Shown: positions 30,306 to 38,687 of the stretch, in pieces
Layout: the number at the start of each line of letters is the position of its first letter
Position numbering within the stretch: the first letter of the stretch is position 1
NCBI GenBank assembly: GCA_943369485.1
Contig: CALRNH020000007.1
Coordinates: forward strand, 1-64,000
Direction of reading: 5' to 3'
DNA from: ATX-6F1 sp943369485
GTDB taxonomy: Bacteria > Cyanobacteriota > Cyanobacteriia > PCC-6307 > Cyanobiaceae
DNA length: 64,000 nt
Made by a program: the position numbers and the translations under genes
Notes under the pieces: generated by a model
Database searches by the model: none
Told to the model about the DNA's origin: nothing
The model's input: only the letters and a program-made list of their open reading frames with translations

Positions 30306-31934
30306 TCACAGGAACCCTTGCCTGAGCTGATCGGCCGCATGGGCGCAGGCGCGCCAGGTGATGGCCATCTCGGTCAGGGTCGGATTCTGCCAGGCGGATG
30401 TAGGCCAGCAGGCCCCATCGACCACGAGCAGATTCGGAGTGCGCCAGCACTGATTCCATGCATTGACGACCCCATCAGATTCCGTGGCTGCCATGCGGGC
30501 ACCGCCCAGCTCATGGATGAAGAATCCAGGAGGCGGCGGGTATGACTCATCGCTGAGGGGTCGCGGGATCCAAGGCGGATGGAAGAACGCACGAGGAGTT
30601 TGAACGACTCCATGGGCCACCTCAATCACCTGCTCAAGGCGCCGAGCCATCGACACAAGCATGGCCTGCTCGTTGGCGGACCAGCTGCAATCGATCAGGA
30701 CCGTCGGAAGGCCCCAGGCATCCTTCAACAGGGGATTCAACGTGATGCGGTTGTGGCGTTCCGGCAGCATCTCTCCATGCGCGATGAGGGATCCCCACAC
30801 ATGATTGTGAGCAGAGCTTCGCCGCAAGGGCGGCCGGTAGCGCTGAACCATGCCCCAGATGCCATAACCCCTCAGGAAGGGAGCATCCCCTCCGGTCGAA
30901 AGGTTCACCGTGTTGGGAATCAAAAAACCTGCGGCCCCGGAACGTTCCTGGCAGATGGCCGTCTCTCCACGAGCAGGCATCAGGGCATGGCGAAAGCAGG
31001 AGGTGTGATCCATCAAGTAATGGCCCAGGCACCCAGAGGGATCGACGAATCCACCGGGCTGATGCAATTCGCTTGAGTGGAGCAGAAGGCGCACCGATTC
31101 GATCGTCGAGGCGCACAGCACGATCAGAGAGGCAGACACCTGTGCCTCCGCCCGGGAGCGGCGATCAATGAACAGGGCCCCCGTCGCACGCGCACCAGAT
31201 CGATCCAGCCTCACGTGGCTCACCACCGCATCGGTGCGCAGGGTCACCCGTCCCGTGGCCAGAGCTCGGGCCAATGCTCCTCCCTGGGATGTCGAACAGG
31301 GCCAGCCATCTTTCCTGTGTCTGGAGGGGGCAAAGACCCCCCTCTGATGCACGACGGGTAGATCCAGTTCCCGGATGACCCTTTCGCAAAAATGCCGCTC
31401 ACCCCTCGTCCAGGGAAGGGGAGAGCGCAAATCTCCGTCGGGGAGTTGACGCAGGCGATCGCGGCCTCCATGGAGGCACAACAGGCGCTCTAGCCGTGCA
31501 TAGAAAGGGGCGAGATCACTGTGGGAAATGGGCCAGCGCGGGCCGTGGCCATCCCGATCAGCAGCCTTGAACTCGAAATCTGACAGCCGCAGGGTGATAC
31601 CGGCCCAGGTCAGAGTCCGACCCCCAAGCTGCCTTCCGCGCGTCCAGATAAAGGGTCGATCAGGAGGCGTCGTGTAGGGATTGTCGCGCTCATCGACGTA
31701 GAGAGAAGGATTATTGACCCAGTAAGCAGGATGCTTCGCCTGCAGGGACTGTGCCCCATTCGTGGCGTTGGCTAAACGCCTGACTTTGTTAAGCGGCTCC
31801 CATCCCCGCATCTGTCGGTGGCTTAACTCCGGCCCCGCCTCAAGAACCAGCACCTTCAAGCCAGCTTCCGCAAGTACCATCGCGGCGACACCACCCGTTG
31901 CTCCGGACCCGATGACCAATGCGTCGTAGGTCAT
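30306..31934 (-). CDS. GMC-family FAD-dependent oxidoreductase
   Basis: 542 residues. The N-terminal dinucleotide fold reads DALVIGSGATGGVAAMVLAEAG and LVLEAGPEL. The family FAD contact is seen in GRQLGGRTLTWAG, and the C-terminal segment DGACWPTSAWQNPTLTEMAITW holds the pair of catalytic-site residues near the end (His is replaced or shifted, with an Asn in QNPTLT). GMC enzymes oxidise sugars, alcohols or aldehydes. There is no obvious secretion signal. It is divergent from an aldo/keto reductase, and both lie between copies of a 46-bp repeat. Confidence 0.82.
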   Translation of the reverse strand: MTYDALVIGSGATGGVAAMVLAEAGLKVLVLEAGPELSHRQMRGWEPLNKVRRLANATNGAQSLQAKHPAYWVNNPSLYVDERDNPYTTPPDRPFIWTRGRQLGGRTLTWAGITLRLSDFEFKAADRDGHGPRWPISHSDLAPFYARLERLLCLHGGRDRLRQLPDGDLRSPLPWTRGERHFCERVIRELDLPVVHQRGVFAPSRHRKDGWPCSTSQGGALARALATGRVTLRTDAVVSHVRLDRSGARATGALFIDRRSRAEAQVSASLIVLCASTIESVRLLLHSSELHQPGGFVDPSGCLGHYLMDHTSCFRHALMPARGETAICQERSGAAGFLIPNTVNLSTGGDAPFLRGYGIWGMVQRYRPPLRRSSAHNHVWGSLIAHGEMLPERHNRITLNPLLKDAWGLPTVLIDCSWSANEQAMLVSMARRLEQVIEVAHGVVQTPRAFFHPPWIPRPLSDESYPPPPGFFIHELGGARMAATESDGVVNAWNQCWRTPNLLVVDGACWPTSAWQNPTLTEMAITWRACAHAADQLRQGFL

Positions 31935-32229
31935 CGCGCGCCGAGGAGAGATGGATTCATCAACGGCCTCTCAGAGCATCAATCTAGGCATGAGCCGACG
32001 CATGACTCCCCATGCCTTCCCAGCAGGACAACAATCGGCATTTGCCCGATCTTGCGATCGATCGCTGTGCCAGAGGGCAAGCCTGCTTCGATCCTGGTTC
32101 CATCAGCCATGGCCATGAAGCACCCCTTGACGGCTGACAAACGTGCAGAACAGAGCTCTTTCCCGGCCGCAATCGGCCTTGGGGTTGGGCGGTCAGACCC
32201 CATGGGATCAACACGAGCTGGAGGGAGCC
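31935..32229. other. Divergent intergenic region between GMC oxidoreductase and aldo/keto reductase
   Basis: 295 bases with no convincing gene; the frames present lack family similarity that I recognise. It must contain the promoters for both flanking genes. GAGGGAG just before 32230 is the ribosome site for the reductase. No clear palindromic operator was found by eye. Confidence 0.4.
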
Positions 32230-33222
32230 ATGGATGAAGCCACCTCAACCGGACTGGCGATGCCCTTCCTCTCGTTGAGAGGTGGCGGACGGATGCCCGC
32301 CCTGGGGATGGGCACCTGGAGAGGCTCCCCGCAAGCGATAGAAGCTGCCGTGCGCTCTGCCCTTGCCCTCGGCTACCGCCACTTCGACTGCTCGCCGATC
32401 TATGGCAACGAGGCTGCGATCGGTGAGGCGCTGGCAACAGCCATCGCTGCCGGTGAGGTCCGCCGCGATCAGCTCTGGATCACCTCCAAGCTCTGGAATG
32501 ACGCCCATCACCCCGACGATGTAGCGCCAGCGTTGGCGAAGACGCTTGAGGACCTCAAGCTGGATTGGCTGGACCTGTACCTGGTGCACTGGCCAGTGGT
32601 TCTGCGTCGGGGCTGCCGCTTCCCCCGATCCGGTCGCGACTTCATTGACCTCCAACGATTGCCCCTTGAGCAGACCTGGAGCGCCATGGAGATCCTGCGG
32701 CGCCACGGCCTCTGCAGACACATCGGGGTCTCGAATTTGAGCAGGGTCAAGCTTTCCCGCCTGATCGAGCGGGTCGAGTGGAAACCGGAGGTGAACCAGA
32801 TTGAACGGCATCCCTACCTGCAGCAACCTGAGCTGATGGCCTTTTGCCAGAGCCAGGACGTACAGGTGACCGCCTATTCCCCCCTCGGCTCGCCTGGCAC
32901 GCGCTCCCTCCTTCATGGCTTTCTGACCCCCAATTTGCTCAAGGACCCAACGATCCTGAGGATCGCTTCAGTCCATCAGGCCTCAGCCGCCCAGGTGCTG
33001 CTGGCCTGGGGATTGCAGCAGAGGACAGCCGTGATTCCCAAATCCATGCAGCCTGCGCGTCAGGCCTGCAACCTGGCGGCTCCACGGCTGTTCCTCAACC
33101 CATCTGAGCTGCGAGAGATGGCCGCACTCGATCGTGGTCACCGCTTCTCTAGTGGCCGTTACTGGACGATCCCTGGCAGTCCCTACAGCCAGGCCAACCT
33201 CTGGGACGGCGAAGCCCGTTGA
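32230..33222 (+). CDS. Aldo/keto reductase
   Basis: 330 residues from ATG 32230, preceded by GGAGGGAGCC. The TIM-barrel fold shows the catalytic tetrad: Asp and Tyr in HFDCSPIYGNE, Lys in WITSKLWND and His in LVHWPVV. Later GVSNLSRVKLSRLIE and AVIPKSMQPARQACNLA give the NADPH-binding part. It reduces aldehydes, ketones or sugar carbonyls. It is divergent from a GMC oxidoreductase, a partner that could supply an aldehyde. Just after its stop a remnant of the oxoprolinase start is found. Confidence 0.9.
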   Translation: MDEATSTGLAMPFLSLRGGGRMPALGMGTWRGSPQAIEAAVRSALALGYRHFDCSPIYGNEAAIGEALATAIAAGEVRRDQLWITSKLWNDAHHPDDVAPALAKTLEDLKLDWLDLYLVHWPVVLRRGCRFPRSGRDFIDLQRLPLEQTWSAMEILRRHGLCRHIGVSNLSRVKLSRLIERVEWKPEVNQIERHPYLQQPELMAFCQSQDVQVTAYSPLGSPGTRSLLHGFLTPNLLKDPTILRIASVHQASAAQVLLAWGLQQRTAVIPKSMQPARQACNLAAPRLFLNPSELREMAALDRGHRFSSGRYWTIPGSPYSQANLWDGEAR

Positions 33223-33247
33223 TCCGTCTCAACACAGTCGACCTGAT

Positions 33248-33293
33248 TCAGTGAAGGTGCCACCCCGATCGATCCAGAACCGCCAGCCGGCCA
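33248..33293 (-). repeat. 46-bp direct repeat, copy B (remnant of oxoprolinase start beside yajQ)
   Basis: The minus strand reads LAGWRFWIDRGGTFTE and soon hits a stop. It matches the first codons of the intact gene at 30256-30211, differing by synonymous third-base changes. It begins five bases after the yajQ stop, as a downstream gene of a yajQ operon would. Confidence 0.9.
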
Positions 33294-33298
33294 GCGCC

Positions 33299-33790
33299 TC
33301 AGCGGTAGTTCTCGAACTGAAGCGGCAGCTCCAGGTCCTCACTGCGCAGCAGGGCGATCGCCTGCTGCAGGTCGTCCTTGTTCTTGCCGGTGACCCGCAG
33401 GCTGTCCCCCTGGATCGCCACGGTCACCTTCTTGAGCTGATCACGCACGGTCTTGCTGAGCTTCTTGGCCAGTTCCTGGCTGAGGCCCTTGCGCAGCAGC
33501 ACCTTCTGCTGCACCCGGTTGCCGCCCACGGGCTCGGGGGGCTGGAAGTCGAAGATCTTCAGCGACAGCTCCCGTTTCGTGGCCTTCTGGCGCAGCACAT
33601 CGACCACCGCCTCCAGGGTCATTTCGCTGGCGGTGGTGATCGTAAGACTGCCCTCCTCCAGGTCAATCTCGGTTTTGGAGTCCTTGAGGTCGTAACGCTG
33701 GCCCACCTCGCGGCGCACCTGATCGACGGCGTTGACCAGCTCCTGGCGATCGAAATCGGAGACCACATCGAAGGAGTAGGTGTCGGCCAT
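33299..33790 (-). CDS. yajQ: YajQ family nucleotide-binding protein
   Basis: 163 residues. Full-length match to the family: MADTYSFDVVSDFDRQELVN, then VGQRYDLKDSKTEIDLEEG, LSLKIFDFQPPEPVGGN and KNKDDLQQAIALLRSEDLELPLQFENYR-type C terminus ending LPLQFENYR. YajQ proteins bind nucleotides, including c-di-GMP in some species, and act as cytosolic regulators. The start ATG 33790 is the conserved one. An oxoprolinase fragment starts right behind its stop codon, which is evidence for an older neighbour arrangement. Confidence 0.95.
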   Translation of the reverse strand: MADTYSFDVVSDFDRQELVNAVDQVRREVGQRYDLKDSKTEIDLEEGSLTITTASEMTLEAVVDVLRQKATKRELSLKIFDFQPPEPVGGNRVQQKVLLRKGLSQELAKKLSKTVRDQLKKVTVAIQGDSLRVTGKNKDDLQQAIALLRSEDLELPLQFENYR

Positions 33791-33856
33791 CGGACCTGAA
33801 GACAGTGGAAAGGGAGACCAGCCTAGAAAAGAGACCTCGCCCACTTCCCTGCCGCC

Positions 33857-34282
33857 ATGCCCCTGACTGCCGCTGCCCCCTTCGTCTGGTCGCTGGTGCT
33901 GGCCGGCGCCGTGGTGATGCTGAGCCTGGTGCCGCTGGCCCTGGGCCGCGCCCGCGCCGATTTCAGCGTGGCCGATCTGGCGGCACCGCGGGCGATGTTC
34001 GAGCGGCTGCCGGCCTGGGGCCAACGGGCCAGCTGGGCGCACCAGAACGCCTTCGAGGCGTTCACTCTGCATGCCCCGGCCTGCCTGCTCTGCCTGGTCG
34101 CCGGGGTGAACGCACCGGTGGCGCTGATCGCCGCCTGGGCCCATCCCCTGCTGCGTCTCGCCTACAACGGCGCCTACGTGGCCAACGCTCCCCCGCTGCG
34201 CAGCCTCTGCTGGATCGGCGGGCTGCTTGCCACCGCGGTGCTCTACAGCGAAGGGCTCAAAGCGGCACTCGCGGGGGGATGA
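33857..34282 (+). CDS. MAPEG-family membrane protein
   Basis: 141 residues with four hydrophobic segments. The segment between helices 1 and 2 reads RAMFERLPAWGQRASWAHQNAFEAFTL, containing the conserved Asn-Ala-Phe-Glu of MAPEG proteins, and helix 4 follows HPLLRLAYNGAYV. MAPEG members are membrane glutathione-dependent enzymes of eicosanoid or detoxification type; the bacterial substrate is unknown. It is divergent from yajQ, with 66 bp between starts. Confidence 0.8.
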   Translation: MPLTAAAPFVWSLVLAGAVVMLSLVPLALGRARADFSVADLAAPRAMFERLPAWGQRASWAHQNAFEAFTLHAPACLLCLVAGVNAPVALIAAWAHPLLRLAYNGAYVANAPPLRSLCWIGGLLATAVLYSEGLKAALAGG

Positions 34283-34325
34283 AGCCCGGTCGGCCCGTGG
34301 CGTTCCTGTGGCGCTCGTTCCGCCC

Positions 34326-35237
34326 TCAGCCCTTCTCCTGCAGCCCCCTGATCGCCGTGAGCAGGGACGCAGGACTCTGGGGGTCCACCATCAGCACACT
34401 GCCGCCGGGGGTCTTGGCCATCTCCTTGCCCATGGAGGTCCAGTCCATCGCCAGCAGCAGGCGCAGGCCCTCGGCGGCGGCTGGGTGGGCCTCGATCACG
34501 CGCGCCAGCTCGGCGGCCGCCTCGGCGCGGGCGATGGCGAGAACCTTCTGTTGCTGGGCCTGGGCCTCGGAGGCCAGCAGCAGCGCCTCCTGCTGGGCCT
34601 TGGCATCGAGCACTAGGGCCTCAGCCCGACCCTTGGCCGCATTCACCTGCGACTCCCGCTCGCCTTCGGAGCGCAGGATCGCGGCACGCTTCTCCCGTTC
34701 GGCGCTCATCTGCATCTCCATCGCCTGCTGCACGCCGGGGGAGGGGACGATGTCGCGCATCTCCACCCGGGTGACCTTGACCCCCCAGGGATCGGTGGCC
34801 TGATCGAGCTCATGCAGCAGCACCTCATTCACCTCCGAGCGGGTGGAGAAGGTCTGGTCGAGGTCGAGCTTGCCCATCTCCGAGCGGATCTGGGTGAGCA
34901 CCAGATTCACCATCGCCGACTGCAGGTTGTCAAGGGCGTAGTAGGCCTTGGCGTGCTCGAGCAGCTGCCAGTAGACCACCGCATCCACCTCGATCGAGAC
35001 GTTGTCCTTGGTGATGCATTGCTGGGGGGGGATGTCGAGCACCCGCTCCTTGAGCGACTCGTTACTGACGACCCGTTCGACCACCGGCAGCACCAGCGAG
35101 AGGCCCGGCTTGAGTTCCCGATCGAACTTGCCCAGGCGTTCCACCAGCATCGAGCGGCCGCCGTTGGTGATCTTGGCGCTGCCCACCCCGAGAAACCCCA
35201 GCAGCACCAGCGCCGGCAGCGAAAACAGAACTTCCAT
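34326..35237 (-). CDS. SPFH-domain protein (stomatin/paraslipin, QmcA-like)
   Basis: 303 residues with an N-terminal membrane anchor (about 3-20), then the SPFH domain: MLVERLGKFDRELKPGLS, VERVVSNESLKERVLDIPPQ and DQATDPWGVKVTRVEMRDI. A coiled-coil Ala/Glu-rich stretch (about 185-260) with SAEREKRAAILRSEGE follows. Paraslipins form membrane microdomains and assist membrane-protein quality control. It is divergent from an NfeD-like gene, the usual partner of this family, with 86 bp between the starts. Confidence 0.92.
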   Translation of the reverse strand: MEVLFSLPALVLLGFLGVGSAKITNGGRSMLVERLGKFDRELKPGLSLVLPVVERVVSNESLKERVLDIPPQQCITKDNVSIEVDAVVYWQLLEHAKAYYALDNLQSAMVNLVLTQIRSEMGKLDLDQTFSTRSEVNEVLLHELDQATDPWGVKVTRVEMRDIVPSPGVQQAMEMQMSAEREKRAAILRSEGERESQVNAAKGRAEALVLDAKAQQEALLLASEAQAQQQKVLAIARAEAAAELARVIEAHPAAAEGLRLLLAMDWTSMGKEMAKTPGGSVLMVDPQSPASLLTAIRGLQEKG

Positions 35238-35323
35238 GGGAGTTCGGATGCGTTCAACGGGATCAGGCTAGGCAGCGCTGCCGCTCCAACCACAGCAGAC
35301 TGGCAGGATTCGCCCTTGGCCCG

Positions 35324-35749
35324 ATGGCCCCACTGTTCTGGCTGGCGTTGGCCGGGGTGCTGTTCCTGATCGAAGTGAGCATCCCCGGATTCGGGGGCTT
35401 CGTGATCGCGGCGGTGGCCGCCCTGCTGGTGTCGGCGCTCACGGCTCTGGTGGGCCTGCCGGTGTCGCTGCAGGTGGTGGTCTTTGCCCTGATCAGTCTG
35501 CTGGGCGGGGCGGCGCTGTGGCGCTGGTCAAGCCGGCAGCCCTCGAAGCTGGAGCGCCTCGCCCCCGCCGACGACCGGGCCGAGGTGATCGCCGCCTTCG
35601 ATGCCCAGGGGCGGGGCCGGGTGCGCTGGCAGGGCCAGAGCTGGGCCGCCGAAAGCCTCGATGAACCCAGGCAACTGGAGCCGGGCGATCAGGTGGTGGT
35701 GATGCGCCGGGTGGGCACCTGCCTGGAGGTGATGGCCTCGGAATCCTGA
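35324..35749 (+). CDS. NfeD-family membrane protein
   Basis: 141 residues. Two or three hydrophobic segments (about 3-62: FLIEVSIPGFGGFVIAAVAA) precede a soluble OB-fold domain (about 85-141), in which GRGRVRWQGQSWAAESLDEP and EPGDQVVVMRRVGTCLEV are the typical NfeD pattern. It forms a functional pair with the divergent SPFH protein. Confidence 0.88.
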   Translation: MAPLFWLALAGVLFLIEVSIPGFGGFVIAAVAALLVSALTALVGLPVSLQVVVFALISLLGGAALWRWSSRQPSKLERLAPADDRAEVIAAFDAQGRGRVRWQGQSWAAESLDEPRQLEPGDQVVVMRRVGTCLEVMASES

Positions 35750-35781
35750 TCGGAATCCTGAGCGGGCCGGGCGCGGCGCCC

Positions 35782-36294
35782 TCAGTCAAAGAACATCAGG
35801 CTCACCACCTTGCCCATGTCCTCGGCGGCATGGCAGCTGGTGAGCAGGGTCTCGCTGTCGTGGAAGGCGTAGCAGATCAGCTGGTCGCAGCGGCCGATGA
35901 TCTCCTGGTTGCACAGGCTGCTGGCCATCGGCAGGGGCAGTTCGTCGTGCTCGGGCTTCTCCACCAGGTGCAGCACCCGCTCCAATTGGTCACGGGATTC
36001 GCTGGGCTGGCGCTCCAGGCTCTGGGGCAGCAGCACCGTGAGCCGGCTGGGGTCCACCTCCAGCACGCCGCGAATCACGGCGGCGTTGACCCCCAAAGAG
36101 CCGGAGGTGATCAGGTTGTGTCCTTCCTGGGCGAGGGAGCGGGCCACCAGCTCCACCAGGTGGATGGAGACCACCGGCACATGACGGCTGCCGAGGATGG
36201 CGATGCGCCGCTTGCCGGTGTCCTGGAGCATCGCCAGCTCCTGGGCCAGGGTGTCGATCCGGTCGAGGGCCGGTAGATCAAGGGACCGAGTCAA
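35782..36294 (-). CDS. DprA-like Rossmann-fold protein
   Basis: 170 residues. The nucleotide-binding fold appears as KRRIAILGSRHVPVVSIHLV followed by HNLITSGSLGVNAAVIRGVL, similar to the DprA/Smf and lysine-decarboxylase-like fold. It lacks the extra domains of true DprA and is shorter (DprA is over 280). Proteins like it are conserved in cyanobacteria and are often named DNA recombination-mediator A-like; the molecular role is not established. Convergent with the NfeD gene and upstream of the DRTGG gene on the same strand. Confidence 0.6.
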   Translation of the reverse strand: MTRSLDLPALDRIDTLAQELAMLQDTGKRRIAILGSRHVPVVSIHLVELVARSLAQEGHNLITSGSLGVNAAVIRGVLEVDPSRLTVLLPQSLERQPSESRDQLERVLHLVEKPEHDELPLPMASSLCNQEIIGRCDQLICYAFHDSETLLTSCHAAEDMGKVVSLMFFD

Positions 36295-36336
36295 CGCTTG
36301 CCATCTGCCAGCGAGTTGAAATTAGCAGCGCTTTCC

Positions 36337-37428
36337 TCAGGCCCGCTGGGGCAACCTCAGCCGATCGAACAATCGGCTGAAGGAGCAGTGCTCCTGCACC
36401 AGCCGAAAGGCGTAGGTGGCCTTGACCGATTCGTGCAGCCGCACGTGGCCGAAGGCCCGCTCGATCACTTCCACGGTGGTGAGGGTGTCGTGCTCCACCT
36501 TGAGGATGGGCACCTCCAGCTCCTCGGCGCGGTTAATCAGCTGCGGCAGGGGCTCTCCCGCACCCGTGAGGATCAGGCACTGGGTGGAGGCCTCCAGGGC
36601 CGCCAGCTGGATGTCGGTGCGGTCAGCGCCGGTGACCACGGCCATGTTGCGGCGGCGACGGAAGAATTCCATCGCCGAGTTGACGTTCATCGCACCGATG
36701 CTGAGGGTTTCCACCAGCAGATCAAGGCGCTCGCGACAGCACAGCACCCTCGCCCCCAGGCGCCCCGCCAGCTCCTCGACGGTGACGCTGCGCAGCAGCG
36801 GACTACGGGGCATCACTCCGAACACCGGCAACCCCAGTCCTTCCAAGGCGGGCACCAGCTCGGCGCGCAGCTCGCCCACCTGGTCGGGGTTGACGGAGTT
36901 GAGCACCACACCGGCCAGGTGCTCCCCCAGCTGCTGCTGGGCCTCCAGCAACGCATCGATGCTGAGGCTGTCCTCCCAACGGTGAACGAGCACCACGGGG
37001 GCGGCGAAGGCCTCGGCCAGGCGGCTGAGGTTGAGGCCATAGAGCAGGCCTTCATTGAGGCTTCCTGCGGCCTCCAGCAAGGTGACGCCGTCGTTGAAGG
37101 CCCCCAGCCGCCGCTGCAGCAGTTCGAAGCCCGGCCCGGAGCCGCGGCGCCCCTCCAGCAGGCGGGCCTGGGCGGTGGCGGGCTCGAGCAGCTCAAGCGA
37201 GGGCAGCAACTGCTCGGGAGCGAGGCCGAGGATGCTGCCCACGAAGCGCACGTCATCATCGATCAGCTCGATCGACTCCTGATCGGGATCAGGGCTGCAG
37301 CTGGTGGCCAGGGGTTTGCCGAAGCGCAGGGCCAGCCCCTGCTGCACCAGTTGCCGCCCCAGGCCAAGGACCACAGCCGACTTGCCACTGAACGGGTGAC
37401 AGGAACCAATCAGAAGGGTGGGGGCCAT
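36337..37428 (-). CDS. DRTGG-domain protein with BioD-like P-loop domain (phosphotransacetylase-family)
   Basis: 363 residues. The N-terminal P-loop domain begins LLIGSCHPFSGKSAVVLGLG, Walker A-like, and continues as a dethiobiotin-synthetase-type fold. The C-terminal DRTGG domain (about 215-330) contains MPRSPLLRSVTVEELAGRLG and VVTGADRTDIQLAALEAS. This same pair forms the N-terminal part of some large phosphotransacetylases, where the DRTGG domain is regulatory. No phosphate acetyltransferase domain is present here, so it is more likely a regulatory protein. It begins one base after the stop of the EbsA-like gene end, in one operon. Confidence 0.78.
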   Translation of the reverse strand: MAPTLLIGSCHPFSGKSAVVLGLGRQLVQQGLALRFGKPLATSCSPDPDQESIELIDDDVRFVGSILGLAPEQLLPSLELLEPATAQARLLEGRRGSGPGFELLQRRLGAFNDGVTLLEAAGSLNEGLLYGLNLSRLAEAFAAPVVLVHRWEDSLSIDALLEAQQQLGEHLAGVVLNSVNPDQVGELRAELVPALEGLGLPVFGVMPRSPLLRSVTVEELAGRLGARVLCCRERLDLLVETLSIGAMNVNSAMEFFRRRRNMAVVTGADRTDIQLAALEASTQCLILTGAGEPLPQLINRAEELEVPILKVEHDTLTTVEVIERAFGHVRLHESVKATYAFRLVQEHCSFSRLFDRLRLPQRA

Positions 37429-37833
37429 CTAGCGTTCCGGACTGTGGGGAATCTCGCCGACCAGCAGCCAGCGCCAGAAGTTTTCCGGGAGATCCGGTTC
37501 GGCGCCACCGTCGCGGTACTGGATCAGATCCATCAGCCAGAGCACCAGCTGGTGGGTGGGAACGGAAAAGCTGTAGAGCACTTCGGGCAGCTGGGGAAAG
37601 CTCAGCTGACAGCTGCTGCGTTCCTGGGGGGAGGTGCCCGCTTGCCAGCGGAGCTCGAATAGATGCGGGGTACCGAACTTCAGCACCCGTTGACCGGTGA
37701 CCCGGCCTTGATCAAGGAGGTGGATGGCCTGATCGAGCACATCCTCCCGGCTGACCCCGCTGCAGTAGGGGGCATAGAGCGCCACCTGGGCGGCGTCATG
37801 GGTGGCCACATCCGTGGGGTTGCTGGAGGCCAT
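37429..37833 (-). CDS. EbsA-like cyanobacterial protein (type IV pilus / biofilm suppression family)
   Basis: 134 residues, no signal peptide. It begins MASSNPTDVATHDA and has VALYAPYCSG, EDVLDQAIHLLDQGRVTGQ and FSVPTHQLVLWLMDLIQYRD, followed by a conserved WRWLLVGEI near the C terminus. The layout resembles EbsA, described as a type IV pilus-linked protein needed for biofilm self-suppression in Synechococcus elongatus. I recognise the general family pattern only, not every residue. It lies directly before the DRTGG gene (one-base spacing) and opposite an SDR gene. Confidence 0.45.
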   Translation of the reverse strand: MASSNPTDVATHDAAQVALYAPYCSGVSREDVLDQAIHLLDQGRVTGQRVLKFGTPHLFELRWQAGTSPQERSSCQLSFPQLPEVLYSFSVPTHQLVLWLMDLIQYRDGGAEPDLPENFWRWLLVGEIPHSPER

Positions 37834-37916
37834 CCGTGCGTGGGTCGCCGCAGGCGCTCTAAGAATGCCCCATGCTGCCAGCCTGTGGGGCGTTCGCCCA
37901 TGGATGGGGCCCAGCG

Positions 37917-38675
37917 ATGAATCTCCTTGTGGCGCTCCAGGGCCGGGCCCTGCCCCTGGCGGGCCGGCGGGTGGCGGTGAGCGGAGCGGGAGGAAGCCTC
38001 GGCCGGGCTCTGCTGCTGGAGCTCCACCGCCGGGGCGCCCAGCCCATCGCCCTGACCAGCTCGCCGGCGCCGTTGGAACTACGGGACAGCGACGGCCAGC
38101 GGCTGCCGCTGGAGCAGGTGCACTGGAGCTGCGGCCAGGAGAGCGCCCTGGCGCCGCTGCTGGAGGGGGTGGACATCCTGGTGATCAACCACGGCATCAA
38201 CGTCCATGGGGAGCGCAGCCCCGAGGCGGTGGAGCGCTCCTTGGAGGTGAATGCCCTGAGCGCCTGGCGGCTGCTGGAGCTGTTCGTGGCGACCTGCGAA
38301 CGCCAGGGCCGGCCCGATCCGGCGGCGCCGATCAAAGAGGTCTGGGTGAACACCTCAGAAGCCGAGGTGCAGCCGGCGCTCAGCCCCCTCTATGAGATCA
38401 GCAAGCGCCTGCTGGGGGAGCTGCTGAGCCTGCGCCAGCTGGATGCCCCGGGGGCCCCCTGGCGCCTCCGGCGGCTGGTGCTGGGGCCGTTCCGCTCCAG
38501 CCTCAATCCGATCGGGGTGATGCCGGCGGGTTTCGTGGCCCGCCAGGTGCTGGCCCAGGCCAGCCGCGGCCTGGGGCTGATCATCGTCACCCCCAATCCG
38601 CTCACCTACGTGACGATGCCCCTGACCGCCCTGGGCCGCTGGCTCTACCTCGGGGTCGTCAGCCGGCCCAAATAA
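37917..38675 (+). CDS. Short-chain dehydrogenase/reductase
   Basis: 252 residues from ATG 37917. The NAD(P)-binding motif is SGAGGSLGRALLLELHRRG near residues 22-40, the NHGI motif is VDILVINHGIN, and the active site shows Ser in VNTSEAEV and YEISK (Tyr-x3-Lys). It resembles SDR proteins that in cyanobacteria are sometimes fused to a sterol-desaturase-like domain; here no such domain follows. The C-terminal end (ALGRWLYLGVVSR) is hydrophobic and could sit at a membrane. Substrate unknown. Confidence 0.8.
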   Translation: MNLLVALQGRALPLAGRRVAVSGAGGSLGRALLLELHRRGAQPIALTSSPAPLELRDSDGQRLPLEQVHWSCGQESALAPLLEGVDILVINHGINVHGERSPEAVERSLEVNALSAWRLLELFVATCERQGRPDPAAPIKEVWVNTSEAEVQPALSPLYEISKRLLGELLSLRQLDAPGAPWRLRRLVLGPFRSSLNPIGVMPAGFVARQVLAQASRGLGLIIVTPNPLTYVTMPLTALGRWLYLGVVSRPK

Positions 38676-38687
38676 GGAATCCGGCGC

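Noticed and set aside
31979..32437. 152-residue minus-strand frame in the GMC/AKR intergenic region
   Set aside because: It overlaps the well supported aldo/keto reductase start and shows no recognised family.
34227..34616. Plus-strand frame after the MAPEG gene
   Set aside because: Antisense to the SPFH gene coiled-coil region and without domain features.
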